Of a stretch of 6,518 nt of DNA, positions 1 through 5,182 are shown in pieces; position 1 is the stretch's first letter; the number at the start of each line of letters is the position of its first letter. The notes under the pieces were generated by a model, which saw nothing but the letters and a program-made list of their open reading frames with translations, was not told where the DNA came from and did no database searches. The translations under genes were made by a program, and so were the position numbers. The stretch is from Acidobacteriaceae bacterium. Lineage in GTDB: Bacteria; Acidobacteriota; Terriglobia; Terriglobales; Acidobacteriaceae. The stretch is from NCBI GenBank assembly GCA_003140705.1, contig PLKU01000232.1, positions 23,959 to 30,476 on the forward strand, read 5' to 3'.

Positions 1-38
1 CCCATGAAGCCGGTGAGGACGATGCAGCGAGGCGCCAT
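1..38 (-). CDS. aroK: Probable shikimate kinase, N-terminal fragment (runs off left edge)
   Basis: Only about 13 codons are inside the window. The minus strand from ATG 38 reads MAPRCIVLTGFMG up to the edge. IVLTGFMG is the beta-1 strand and first half of the Walker A loop typical of shikimate kinase, where the family continues GxGKST/S. Shikimate kinase phosphorylates the 3-hydroxyl of shikimate with ATP in the chorismate pathway, in the cytoplasm. The lysine and the rest of the P-loop are not visible, so the call rests on this short motif and its place near the N-terminus. Another P-loop kinase is possible. A GTG at 80 is in frame and would add 14 residues. Neither start has a convincing Shine-Dalgarno: GAAAG lies about 7 nt before the GTG and nothing lies before the ATG. 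The gene lies downstream of the minus-strand EamA gene (stop at 155) and may be co-transcribed with it. Confidence 0.5.
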   Translation of the reverse strand, partial: MAPRCIVLTGFM

Positions 39-154
39 TGATGGGGCGAGTTCGGGTTCGTGTTGGATTTGATCGGTCACTGAAGAGCTTTCGCAATTGG
101 CAAAGCCACCTTGCTCTTTCCAGTATAGGGAAGCGGCAGCATTCGAGGGGAAGA

Positions 155-598
155 TCAGCCCAGTGCGATTACTGCCGCCCCCGCGGTTATGAGCAGGCCG
201 CCTACGATGGCGGGTGGGGTGAGTTTTTCTCCGAGCAGGAGCCAGGCGAAGACAAGGACAAGCGGGACGCTGAGTTTATCCAGCGGGGCCACGCGCGAGG
301 CGGGACCCAGCTGGAGGGCGCGGAAATAACATAGCCAGGAGAGGCCGGTGGCCAGGCCGCTGAGAGTGAGAAAGAGTACGGTGCGGCGGTCGAGAGCGCG
401 AATCTCGCCGAGGAGGCTCATGCCGGGCTTGCTAAGCACGAGCGCAATGCCCCAGGCAAAGACGACCACGACGCTGGTGCGAAGGGCGGTAGCGAGGTTC
501 GAGTCCACGTGCGCGACGCCCATCTTGGCCAGCAGCGCGGTTGCGGCAGCAAAGGCCGCAGAGAGCAGAGCCCATCCAATCCAACTCATGGAAGACAT
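155..598 (-). CDS. Single-domain EamA (DMT superfamily) transporter
   Basis: This 147-residue protein is almost entirely hydrophobic. About five membrane segments can be read, near residues 4-26, 38-56, 72-92, 102-122 and 128-146. The sequence WLCYFRALQLGPASRVAPL (88-106), then a GE pair (123-124) before the last helix and the closing GGLLITAG, are hallmarks of the EamA domain. Usual EamA proteins of about 290 residues carry two such domains. This one is a half-size member and would be expected to work as a homo- or heterodimer in the inner membrane. The substrate is unknown; family members export amino acids, metabolites or drugs. ATG 598 is taken as the start, but ATG 589 is equally possible, and neither has a clear Shine-Dalgarno. 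The gene is divergent from the methyltransferase, with 44 nt between the starts. No second EamA half lies next to it. Confidence 0.85.
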   Translation of the reverse strand: MSSMSWIGWALLSAAFAAATALLAKMGVAHVDSNLATALRTSVVVVFAWGIALVLSKPGMSLLGEIRALDRRTVLFLTLSGLATGLSWLCYFRALQLGPASRVAPLDKLSVPLVLVFAWLLLGEKLTPPAIVGGLLITAGAAVIALG

Positions 599-642
599 GG
601 TACGCGGTGAACGGGCGATGTCAGTACTCTAAACTTGAATCC
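599..642. promoter_or_regulatory. Short divergent promoter region (EamA gene / methyltransferase)
   Basis: Only 44 nt separate the two divergent starts, so any promoters must sit here or reach into the genes. On the plus strand a weak pair can be read: GTGAAC at 607-612 and TAAACT at 630-635 with 17 nt between them. TAAACT lies only 7 nt before the ATG at 643, which would give a nearly leaderless transcript and would fit the absence of a Shine-Dalgarno there. Matches to consensus are partial, so this is inference only. Confidence 0.25.
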
Positions 643-1494
643 ATGCAGACTGGCAAAGCCAGCAAAACAGCTCTGGGCGTGGCCATTCGACGGGCAGCGC
701 ACCAGTTGATGGACGTGCCACCGGTTCTGGATGACCGGATTGCGGTGCGGCTGGTGGGATCGGGATATCCGCGGCACATGGAGCGGGCGATGCACCCCGT
801 GGCGCGGGACTTTCGCGCCTTCATGGCGGTGCGGAGCCGGTACGTGGAAGACCAACTTGCGCATGCTGTGGCGCAGGGGGTGAGGCAGTATGTGGTGCTA
901 GGCGCGGGGCTGGATACGTTCGCCTATCGCAATCCATTTCCGGAGCTAAGGGTGTTTGAGGTGGATTTTCCGGCGACACAGGAGTGGAAGCGGGAGATGC
1001 TTAAGAATGCAGGGATTGCGTTGCCTCCGGCGCTGACATTTGTGCCGCTGGATTTTGAGCGTCATACTTTGGCCGAGGGGCTGGACGAGGTGGGCTTCGA
1101 TCGGACGTTGCCGGCATTCTTTGGGTGGTTGGGGGTTGTGCCTTATCTGACGCTGGGGGCTTTTCGGTCTACGCTGCATGCTATTGGACAGCTGTCGGCG
1201 GGAAGCGCCGTGGCTTTTGATTATGCGCTGCCGCCAGAGACGTTGAGCCTGGTGGGGCGGATTGCATTTGAAGCGTTGGCGGGGCGGGTTGCAAGGGCCG
1301 GAGAGCCGTTCAAGCTTTTCTTTTCGCCGGATACTTTGGAGGCGGAGTTGCGGGTGGCGGGGTTTGAGCGGTTGGAGCAGTTGGATTATGGGCAGATCAA
1401 CGAGCGGTACTTCAAAGACCGGGCGGACGGGCTGAAATTGTCGGCTGTGAAGCTGGCGATGTTGGTGACGGCTTGGGTGTCAGATGCAGCCTAG
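643..1494 (+). CDS. Class I SAM-dependent methyltransferase, LCM/TIGR00027 family
   Basis: This 283-residue protein has the fold and length of the leucine carboxyl methyltransferase-like family (Pfam LCM, TIGR00027). Residues 65-72 (SRYVEDQL) precede the SAM-binding motif VVLGAGLDTFAYR (84-96). Then come an acidic strand end FEVDFP (105-110), PLDFE (135-139) and FGWLGVVPYLT (160-170), the region where most relatives read EGVxxYL. Members methylate carboxyl or hydroxyl groups of small molecules or polyketide-type products; the substrate here cannot be told. The frame is open upstream to 541, but ATG 643 is chosen because the earlier codons overlap the divergent EamA gene and lack family similarity. 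No Shine-Dalgarno precedes it. The stop is 26 nt before lptE, so the gene probably leads an operon with lptE. The Glu-to-Leu change in the EGV motif probably marks a subgroup rather than loss of activity. Confidence 0.88.
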   Translation: MQTGKASKTALGVAIRRAAHQLMDVPPVLDDRIAVRLVGSGYPRHMERAMHPVARDFRAFMAVRSRYVEDQLAHAVAQGVRQYVVLGAGLDTFAYRNPFPELRVFEVDFPATQEWKREMLKNAGIALPPALTFVPLDFERHTLAEGLDEVGFDRTLPAFFGWLGVVPYLTLGAFRSTLHAIGQLSAGSAVAFDYALPPETLSLVGRIAFEALAGRVARAGEPFKLFFSPDTLEAELRVAGFERLEQLDYGQINERYFKDRADGLKLSAVKLAMLVTAWVSDAA

Positions 1495-1520
1495 AGACCG
1501 TCCGCGCGATAAGATGAGTT

Positions 1521-2042
1521 ATGCGTTTGGCCTACCATTCACTGTTCGTGTTCCTCCTGCTCGGACTAACCGGATGCGGGTACCACACGCTGGGCGCGGC
1601 TACACACCTGCCTCCGGATTTGCACACCCTCTCCGTACCGGTGTTTGCGACGCGGACTGAGTCTTATCACTCCGAGACGGTGATGACCGATGCGGTGATT
1701 CGCGAGTTTGCGACGCGGACCCGGTTTCGTGTCACGCCTGATTCGAATCCTGACGCCGACGCGGTGCTGCATGGGACGATTTTGAAGGAGACTGCGACGC
1801 CGTTGACTTACAACTCGTCGACGCAGCAGTCGTCCAGCTTCCTGATTACGATGGAAGTTTCCGTCACGCTTTCGGGCCGGGACGGCAAGGTCCTTTACGA
1901 AAACAAGGACTACGTCTTTCGCCAGCAATACCAGGCGACAACCGACCTGGCGGACTTCATCCAGGAGAACCCTGCTGCCATGCAGCGGCTGAGCCGTGAC
2001 TTTGCGCGGGCTCTTGTGTCCGACGTGCTGGAAGGGTTCTAG
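1521..2042 (+). CDS. lptE: LPS-assembly lipoprotein LptE
   Basis: This 173-residue protein has a lipoprotein signal: a short basic start (MR), a hydrophobic core (about 8-16) and the lipobox LTGC with the lipidated cysteine at 19, followed by GYH as in other LptE proteins. The mature part has the LptE pattern of a beta strand LSVPVFATRT (37-46), a helix with conserved acidic residues (50-65), a strand in AVLHGTILKE (81-90), then LITMEVSVTL (108-117) and a C-terminal helix rich in Ala, Arg and Asp. LptE sits in the outer membrane inside the LptD barrel and helps place LPS on the cell surface. The length matches the family. ATG 1521 has only a poor Shine-Dalgarno (GATGAG two bases upstream). 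The gap from the methyltransferase is 26 nt, and holA follows after 142 nt. The lptE-holA order is common in Gram-negative bacteria and supports both calls. Confidence 0.9.
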   Translation: MRLAYHSLFVFLLLGLTGCGYHTLGAATHLPPDLHTLSVPVFATRTESYHSETVMTDAVIREFATRTRFRVTPDSNPDADAVLHGTILKETATPLTYNSSTQQSSSFLITMEVSVTLSGRDGKVLYENKDYVFRQQYQATTDLADFIQENPAAMQRLSRDFARALVSDVLEGF

Positions 2043-2149
2043 AGTCGTCACGGTTGAAGCTCATTGTTATAGTTCCTGCCTGGTTTTGCACGTGTGCCGG
2101 TCTTTTTGGGCTGGCTTCTGACTTGGCGGGACCGGTATTCTGGAGCCGC

Positions 2150-2188
2150 ATGGTCAACGCATTCCTATCCCGGGGTTTGGCCCGTTGA
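2150..2188 (+). promoter_or_regulatory. Short leader reading frame overlapping the holA start
   Basis: ATG 2150 opens a 12-codon frame (MVNAFLSRGLAR) that ends with TGA at 2186-2188. The TGA overlaps the TTG start of holA at 2185-2187 in a TTGA arrangement. A Shine-Dalgarno-like GGAG (2142-2145) lies 4 nt before the ATG, while the TTG has no good site of its own. This layout would let ribosomes finishing the leader restart on holA, which is translational coupling. Alternatively it is chance, or the remnant of an older holA start separated by a frameshift. No other ATG or GTG lies in the holA frame between 2119 and 2185. Confidence 0.35.
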
Positions 2189-3351
2189 GCGCCTGGCGCT
2201 GGGGCGCGGGATTTGCAGCGGTTGGCCGCTTTGTGGCGGAGATTGAAGCTGCGGCGGCGGGCACAGGTCCGCTTCGGGCCGGCTATGTGCTGGCAGGAGA
2301 CGAGGCGTTCCTGCTGGATCGCTGCCGGGCAGTCGTTCTGAAGAGTTTTGTTCCGCCGGATCTGAGAGATTTTTGTTTGTCTGAATTCGACCTGGTTGGG
2401 ACTTCAATCTTCGAAGTGCTTGACCGGGCGCAGACGCCGTCGCTGATGTCTCCATTCCAGGTGATCTTTGTGCGCGGTGTGAAGCAGCTTTACACACGTG
2501 GTGCGAAGAAGGAAGAGTTTGCCGCGCTGGATCGCTACTTTCGCTCACCGAACCCGCAGGCGGTGCTTTTATTTGTGGCCGACTTTGTGCGCATTCCCTC
2601 CGACGCGCGGCGCATGGAGATGGACGACAAGAATCGCTTCGAGCGGCTGACCGAAACATTGGGCGAGCACTGCGGCATGGTGGAACTGGCGCGCGTGAAC
2701 GAGGAAGACGCGATTCGCTGGATTGTCGGCACAGCACAGCAGGCCGCCGTCCGTGTAGAGCCCGACGCCGCACGCGAGCTTGTTGATGCACTGGGCGCGG
2801 ATATGCTGCTCATCTCCTCAGAGCTGGAAAAACTGCTGCTCTACACGCTGGGCCGCGGACGCATTACGCTCGGCGATGTGGAGACGCAGGTGCTGGGTGC
2901 GAAACAACGCTCACTTTATGAGTTGACCGACGCCATCAGCGGGCACGACAGGGCCCGGGCGCTGGCGCTGCTGCATGGGCTGTTGAACAGTTCCGAGGCT
3001 GGCGAAGATGCGGCGATTGGTCATCTTTATATGCTGGCCCGAACTTTCAGGCAGATGCTGGTGATTCTGGAGAAGAATGTTCGCGATTCGCGCGCGATCT
3101 GGCAGGCGTTGTGGCAGGGTTTCCGGATGCCGCCTTTTGCTGCGGACGATTTAATCCGGCAGGCACGCCGCTACAAGAGCCGACGTGACCTTACGCGGGC
3201 GCTCAAGCTGATTGCCCGCGCCGATCTGGAGTTGCGATCGTCCCCGCCGGATAAGCGGCTGGTGCTGGAACGGCTTGTCTATGAGCTGGCTTCAGAACCA
3301 AAGCCTCCCGCCCCTGCATGGGCCTCGGCACAGTTGTCCCTCGAGAGCTAG
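2185..3351 (+). CDS. holA: DNA polymerase III subunit delta
   Basis: This 388-residue protein matches the clamp-loader delta subunit, which opens the beta sliding clamp so that it can be loaded on primed DNA. Recognisable regions in order are GYVLAGDEAFLLDR (33-46, the early strand and helix of domain I); MSPFQVIFVRGV (88-99, the clamp-contact and strand region); VNEEDAIRWI (171-180, start of domain II); GADMLLISSELEKLLLY (204-220), the best-conserved delta signature; LYELTDAISGHD (244-255, start of the collar domain); and LYMLARTFRQML (281-292). It is slightly longer than the usual 330-350 residues because of about 25 extra N-terminal residues and a Pro/Ala-rich tail after 370. The start is uncertain: TTG 2185 is the first possible codon, and GTG 2233 is the main alternative. 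The short leader frame ending on the TTG favours 2185. The gene following lptE matches the usual neighbourhood. Confidence 0.88.
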   Translation: MSAWRWGAGFAAVGRFVAEIEAAAAGTGPLRAGYVLAGDEAFLLDRCRAVVLKSFVPPDLRDFCLSEFDLVGTSIFEVLDRAQTPSLMSPFQVIFVRGVKQLYTRGAKKEEFAALDRYFRSPNPQAVLLFVADFVRIPSDARRMEMDDKNRFERLTETLGEHCGMVELARVNEEDAIRWIVGTAQQAAVRVEPDAARELVDALGADMLLISSELEKLLLYTLGRGRITLGDVETQVLGAKQRSLYELTDAISGHDRARALALLHGLLNSSEAGEDAAIGHLYMLARTFRQMLVILEKNVRDSRAIWQALWQGFRMPPFAADDLIRQARRYKSRRDLTRALKLIARADLELRSSPPDKRLVLERLVYELASEPKPPAPAWASAQLSLES

Positions 3352-3384
3352 TCAATGGGACTGTTGCACATTTGATGGTGATAC

Positions 3385-3403
3385 GGGCATTTTTTTCGCC
3401 CCT
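3385..3403. terminator. Possible weak terminator after holA
   Basis: GGGC (3385-3388) and GCCC (3398-3401) could pair around a loop containing seven T residues, 34 nt after the holA stop. The stem is only four base pairs, and the T run is in the loop rather than after the stem, so this is a poor intrinsic terminator. It is the best candidate between the two convergent genes. Confidence 0.2.
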
Positions 3404-3416
3404 CTTTCGCCAATTC

Positions 3417-3444
3417 TTGACTTAAATATTTAATATCATAGGTT
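3417..3444 (+). promoter_or_regulatory. Candidate promoter with an AT-rich palindrome in its spacer
   Basis: TTGACT (3417-3422) matches the -35 consensus in five of six bases. TAGGTT (3439-3444), 16 nt downstream, keeps the key T, A and final T of a -10 element. The spacer holds the perfect 12-bp palindrome TTAAATATTTAA (3422-3433), which could be an operator or simply an AT-rich bend. The promoter points to the right, through the hairpin at 3495-3531 and then antisense into the hemerythrin gene. No protein gene follows on this strand except the weak 39-codon frame. Confidence 0.3.
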
Positions 3445-3494
3445 TACGTAACAAACGGAGGGGTAAGGGGTCCCGGTGCCTTTTCATCGAAGTG

Positions 3495-3531
3495 TCGCAA
3501 ATGCGAGCCCAGCAACTTAAAGGCCGGGCTC
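3495..3531 (+). other. Two inverted repeats / RNA hairpin candidate
   Basis: TCGCA (3495-3499) and TGCGA (3502-3506) form a tight inverted repeat. GAGCCC (3505-3510) and GGGCTC (3526-3531) form a second, with an inner GC/GC pair across one A-C mismatch and a 9-nt loop. The two are mutually exclusive at 3505-3506, so they could be alternative folds. No T run follows, so this is not a classic terminator. The ATG of the 39-codon frame (3501) lies inside the first repeat. I could not match it to a known riboswitch class by eye. Confidence 0.25.
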
Positions 3532-3676
3532 TGACATCCTTGGCGTTATTCTGTTCGTCCTCTATGAACTATTGCGCGCCGGGGGATGGATATATTCTGG
3601 AAAACACGGAAGAAAAATGATAGTTGAAGCCCTTACCTACAAGACCGCACGCGCCTCCGGATCCCTCAGACACTGC

Positions 3677-4084
3677 CTAATCAACGTCGTGGTCATTGAG
3701 CCAGGGGCCGTACTCACGATCCAAGCCTTCGATATGGTCGATGTAACCGCTTCGGAGGGCGCAGAGCAACGGGCGCATCGGTACTCCTTCTCCGTACTGC
3801 ACGCGATGGGCGGCTTGAATCATTTGCGCCAACATGCTGTGGTGTTCGGCCCGGTGGTCGGCCAGGCCGGGAAAGCCACTCTGCTCCATCAGTTGCTCTT
3901 CGCTCCAGAAGTGCATGCGCGTGAACTCGATCAACCGGTCGAAGATGGCGCTGATCTCTTCCCGGCCGCGACCGCGTACAACAGCCTGGCGTAGTTCGTT
4001 CATCGTATCCATGAGAATGCCGTGCTGATCGTCCATGGCTCGGACGCCTACAGCGCACGCGTGGTTCCAGGTGAGAAGGGTCAC
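3677..4084 (-). CDS. Bacteriohemerythrin (di-iron oxygen-binding protein)
   Basis: This 135-residue single-domain hemerythrin carries all seven expected di-iron ligands at family spacing: H21 (in MDDQH), H58 and E62 (in HFWSEE), H77 and H81 (in DHRAEH), H117 and D122 (in DHIEGLD). The early TWNHACAVGVRAMDDQH is the usual bacteriohemerythrin N-terminus. Such proteins bind O2 reversibly in the cytoplasm and serve in oxygen storage, delivery or sensing. This one has no attached signalling domain. GTG 4084 is chosen as start because GGAG lies 6 nt upstream and the length then equals the family norm. The frame stays open to 4321, but that extension is low-complexity Arg/Ser/His sequence lying over the divergent CPBP gene. 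Its nearest neighbours give no pathway context. Confidence 0.93.
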   Translation of the reverse strand: MTLLTWNHACAVGVRAMDDQHGILMDTMNELRQAVVRGRGREEISAIFDRLIEFTRMHFWSEEQLMEQSGFPGLADHRAEHHSMLAQMIQAAHRVQYGEGVPMRPLLCALRSGYIDHIEGLDREYGPWLNDHDVD

Positions 4085-4177
4085 AATCGGCTCCGTAAAC
4101 CGCTGATCTAGATATCGGTTGGGACTAGTCGAGGACGATTGTGAATCTGGCTGTCGTTGTAACCAAAGTTCGGCTGG
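4085..4177. promoter_or_regulatory. Divergent intergenic region, hemerythrin / CPBP protease
   Basis: This 93-nt space lies between divergent starts, or about 120-123 nt if the CPBP start is 4205 or 4208. It must hold promoters for one or both genes. It contains two 8-bp perfect palindromes, ATCTAGAT (4106-4113) and GACTAGTC (4123-4130). I could not find a convincing -35/-10 pair on either strand, so no promoter is placed. Confidence 0.3.
4091..4094 (-). promoter_or_regulatory. Ribosome binding site fixing the hemerythrin GTG start
   Basis: GGAG on the minus strand lies exactly 6 nt before GTG 4084. It is among the clearest Shine-Dalgarno sites in the window and is the main reason to reject the longer upstream frame. 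Confidence 0.65.
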
Positions 4178-5182
4178 ATGTGGGCGCACAATGTAGTGAG
4201 CTCCATGATGAATCCGGCAAATTCGATTGCGGCTCTGCTGACGCTTCTTCCCTTCCTGGGCGTGGCTTTCTTTCCGGAAGCTACGAGCGGGTGGGTGCGC
4301 AGACTTCCTGTGTGGACTCAAGTTCTGCTTCCCGCAGGGCTGAGTGTTCCCTATGCGCTTGTGGCATGTGGAGCGGGCGTGTTTCGGTGGGGTTGGTTCG
4401 CGTTGTATGCGGCTCTACCCGTGGCAATTGCGGCTCTGCTTAGAGAAGCGAGGCGGGCGGGCGCGGCGGCAGACACTGAGCGGCTGGAATCCATGGGTTC
4501 AGCAGAGCGAATGGGCATCCGAAAGTATCCCCGGATGGAATCCGCCCGCGCAGGTGGGGACGCGCATGAGAATCCGGGGAATTGGCGGGATTTCTTGGTT
4601 CTTGGCGCACTGGGTCTTGCGGTCGACCTGCGCTGGTTTGAGGGGGCTTGGCCAGCTCACCTGGCGATCTTCAACAAGATGCTGTTGCTGGATGCGGGGA
4701 TCTACGGATTCATCGCGATGCGGCAACTGGATGGCGTTGGATTCGGCTTGCGCCTGCGCCTGCGCGATGCAGGCATCGGGTTGCGGGAGGTCTGCTTCTA
4801 TATGCCGATTGCATTGGCGGTGGGACTGGGATTGGGCTTTCTGCATCTTCACTGGGGCTGGCCTGGACTGGGGCCGATTGCCGGAGCATGGGCTTTCACA
4901 TTTTTCTTTATCGCTGTGCCCGAAGAGCTCTTCTTCCGCGGATGGATGCAGAATCTTCTGGAACGTCGGATGGGCCGCACTCCGGCGCTGCTGGTGACGG
5001 CAGTGTTGTTTGGACTGTCTCACTTCAACAAGCGGACGGTATTTTTCAATTGGCGCTACGTGTTGCTGGCCGCTATGGCCGGCGTTTTCTATGGACGGGC
5101 CTGGCGGGGGGACCGCCGGGTAGGCGCATCGGCAATTTCGCATGCGACTGTGGACACTATCTGGTCTCTATGGCTGCGGTAG
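4178..5182 (+). CDS. CPBP (Rce1/Abi) family intramembrane protease, canonical motifs
   Basis: This 334-residue multi-pass membrane protein carries the three CPBP motifs: EELFFRG with E249, E250 and R254; FGLSHFN with H282; and SHATVD with H322. In Rce1 these residues form the intramembrane active site that cleaves CAAX-type proteins; in bacteria, relatives are linked to protein processing and bacteriocin immunity. The core runs from about 137 to 334. Before it come about 85 residues with two to three membrane segments and a polar linker (88-136) rich in Arg, Ala, Glu and Gly, so the protein is longer than the usual 200-280 residues. ATG 4178 has no Shine-Dalgarno. ATG 4205 or 4208 follows a GTGAG (4196-4200) and may be the true start, removing 9-10 residues. 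Its stop codon lies inside the 3' end of the opposing CPBP gene (15-bp overlap). The substrate is unknown. Confidence 0.88.
   Translation: MWAHNVVSSMMNPANSIAALLTLLPFLGVAFFPEATSGWVRRLPVWTQVLLPAGLSVPYALVACGAGVFRWGWFALYAALPVAIAALLREARRAGAAADTERLESMGSAERMGIRKYPRMESARAGGDAHENPGNWRDFLVLGALGLAVDLRWFEGAWPAHLAIFNKMLLLDAGIYGFIAMRQLDGVGFGLRLRLRDAGIGLREVCFYMPIALAVGLGLGFLHLHWGWPGLGPIAGAWAFTFFFIAVPEELFFRGWMQNLLERRMGRTPALLVTAVLFGLSHFNKRTVFFNWRYVLLAAMAGVFYGRAWRGDRRVGASAISHATVDTIWSLWLR
5168..5182. other. 15-bp tail-to-tail overlap of two CPBP genes
   Basis: The plus-strand CPBP gene stops with TAG at 5180-5182, and the minus-strand gene stops with TAG at 5170-5168. The last codons of each are therefore read from both strands, which leaves no room for a terminator between them. 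Transcription of each gene must run into the other. Confidence 0.9.

Larger units (their letters stand above)
3352..3676. other. 325-nt spacer between convergent genes
   Basis: This spacer separates holA (plus strand) from the hemerythrin gene (minus strand). I see no established gene in it. It contains, in order, a T-rich hairpin candidate (3385-3403), an AT-rich promoter-like stretch (3411-3445) that stands out from the GC-rich surroundings, a purine-rich stretch (3456-3470), two overlapping inverted repeats (3495-3531) and a 39-codon frame from ATG 3501 to TGA 3620. That frame encodes a hydrophobic ALTSLALF piece and an acidic end (ILENTEEK), has only GAAG about 8 nt upstream, and resembles nothing I recognise. 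It could be chance coding. Confidence 0.5.

Noticed and set aside
38..334. Plus-strand 98-codon frame at the left edge
   Set aside because: It lies opposite the EamA gene, with low-complexity Arg/Gly/Glu content and no family resemblance; it is a shadow of the real minus-strand gene.
650..662. Small hairpin CTGGC-AAA-GCCAG at the methyltransferase start
   Set aside because: A five-base stem within coding sequence; a match of this size is expected by chance.
1566..2051. Minus-strand 161-codon frame opposite lptE
   Set aside because: Arg/His/Gln-rich sequence typical of the antisense of a GC-rich gene; lptE has a lipobox and conserved family pattern.
2096..2136. Inverted repeat GCCGGTC / GACCGGT before holA
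   Set aside because: A 27-nt loop with no T run after it; too weak to call a terminator or regulatory structure.
2165..2791. Minus-strand 208-codon frame opposite holA
   Set aside because: Ser/Arg/Pro-rich shadow with no domain; holA on the other strand is well supported.
3352..3676. Known riboswitch (c-di-GMP, fluoride, cobalamin, SAM, preQ1) in the holA-hemerythrin spacer
   Set aside because: By-eye comparison with the conserved cores found no match, and no gene follows on the plus strand to be controlled.
4749..4766. Tandem repeat TGCGCC-like, about three copies
   Set aside because: It encodes LRLRLR inside the CPBP protein; it is short and in frame, so it is treated as ordinary coding sequence, not a repeat element.
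4499..5143. Minus-strand 214-codon frame, and long plus-strand frames (4344-4997, 4648-5265), over the CPBP gene
   Set aside because: Out-of-frame shadows without motifs; the CPBP frame carries all three conserved motifs.
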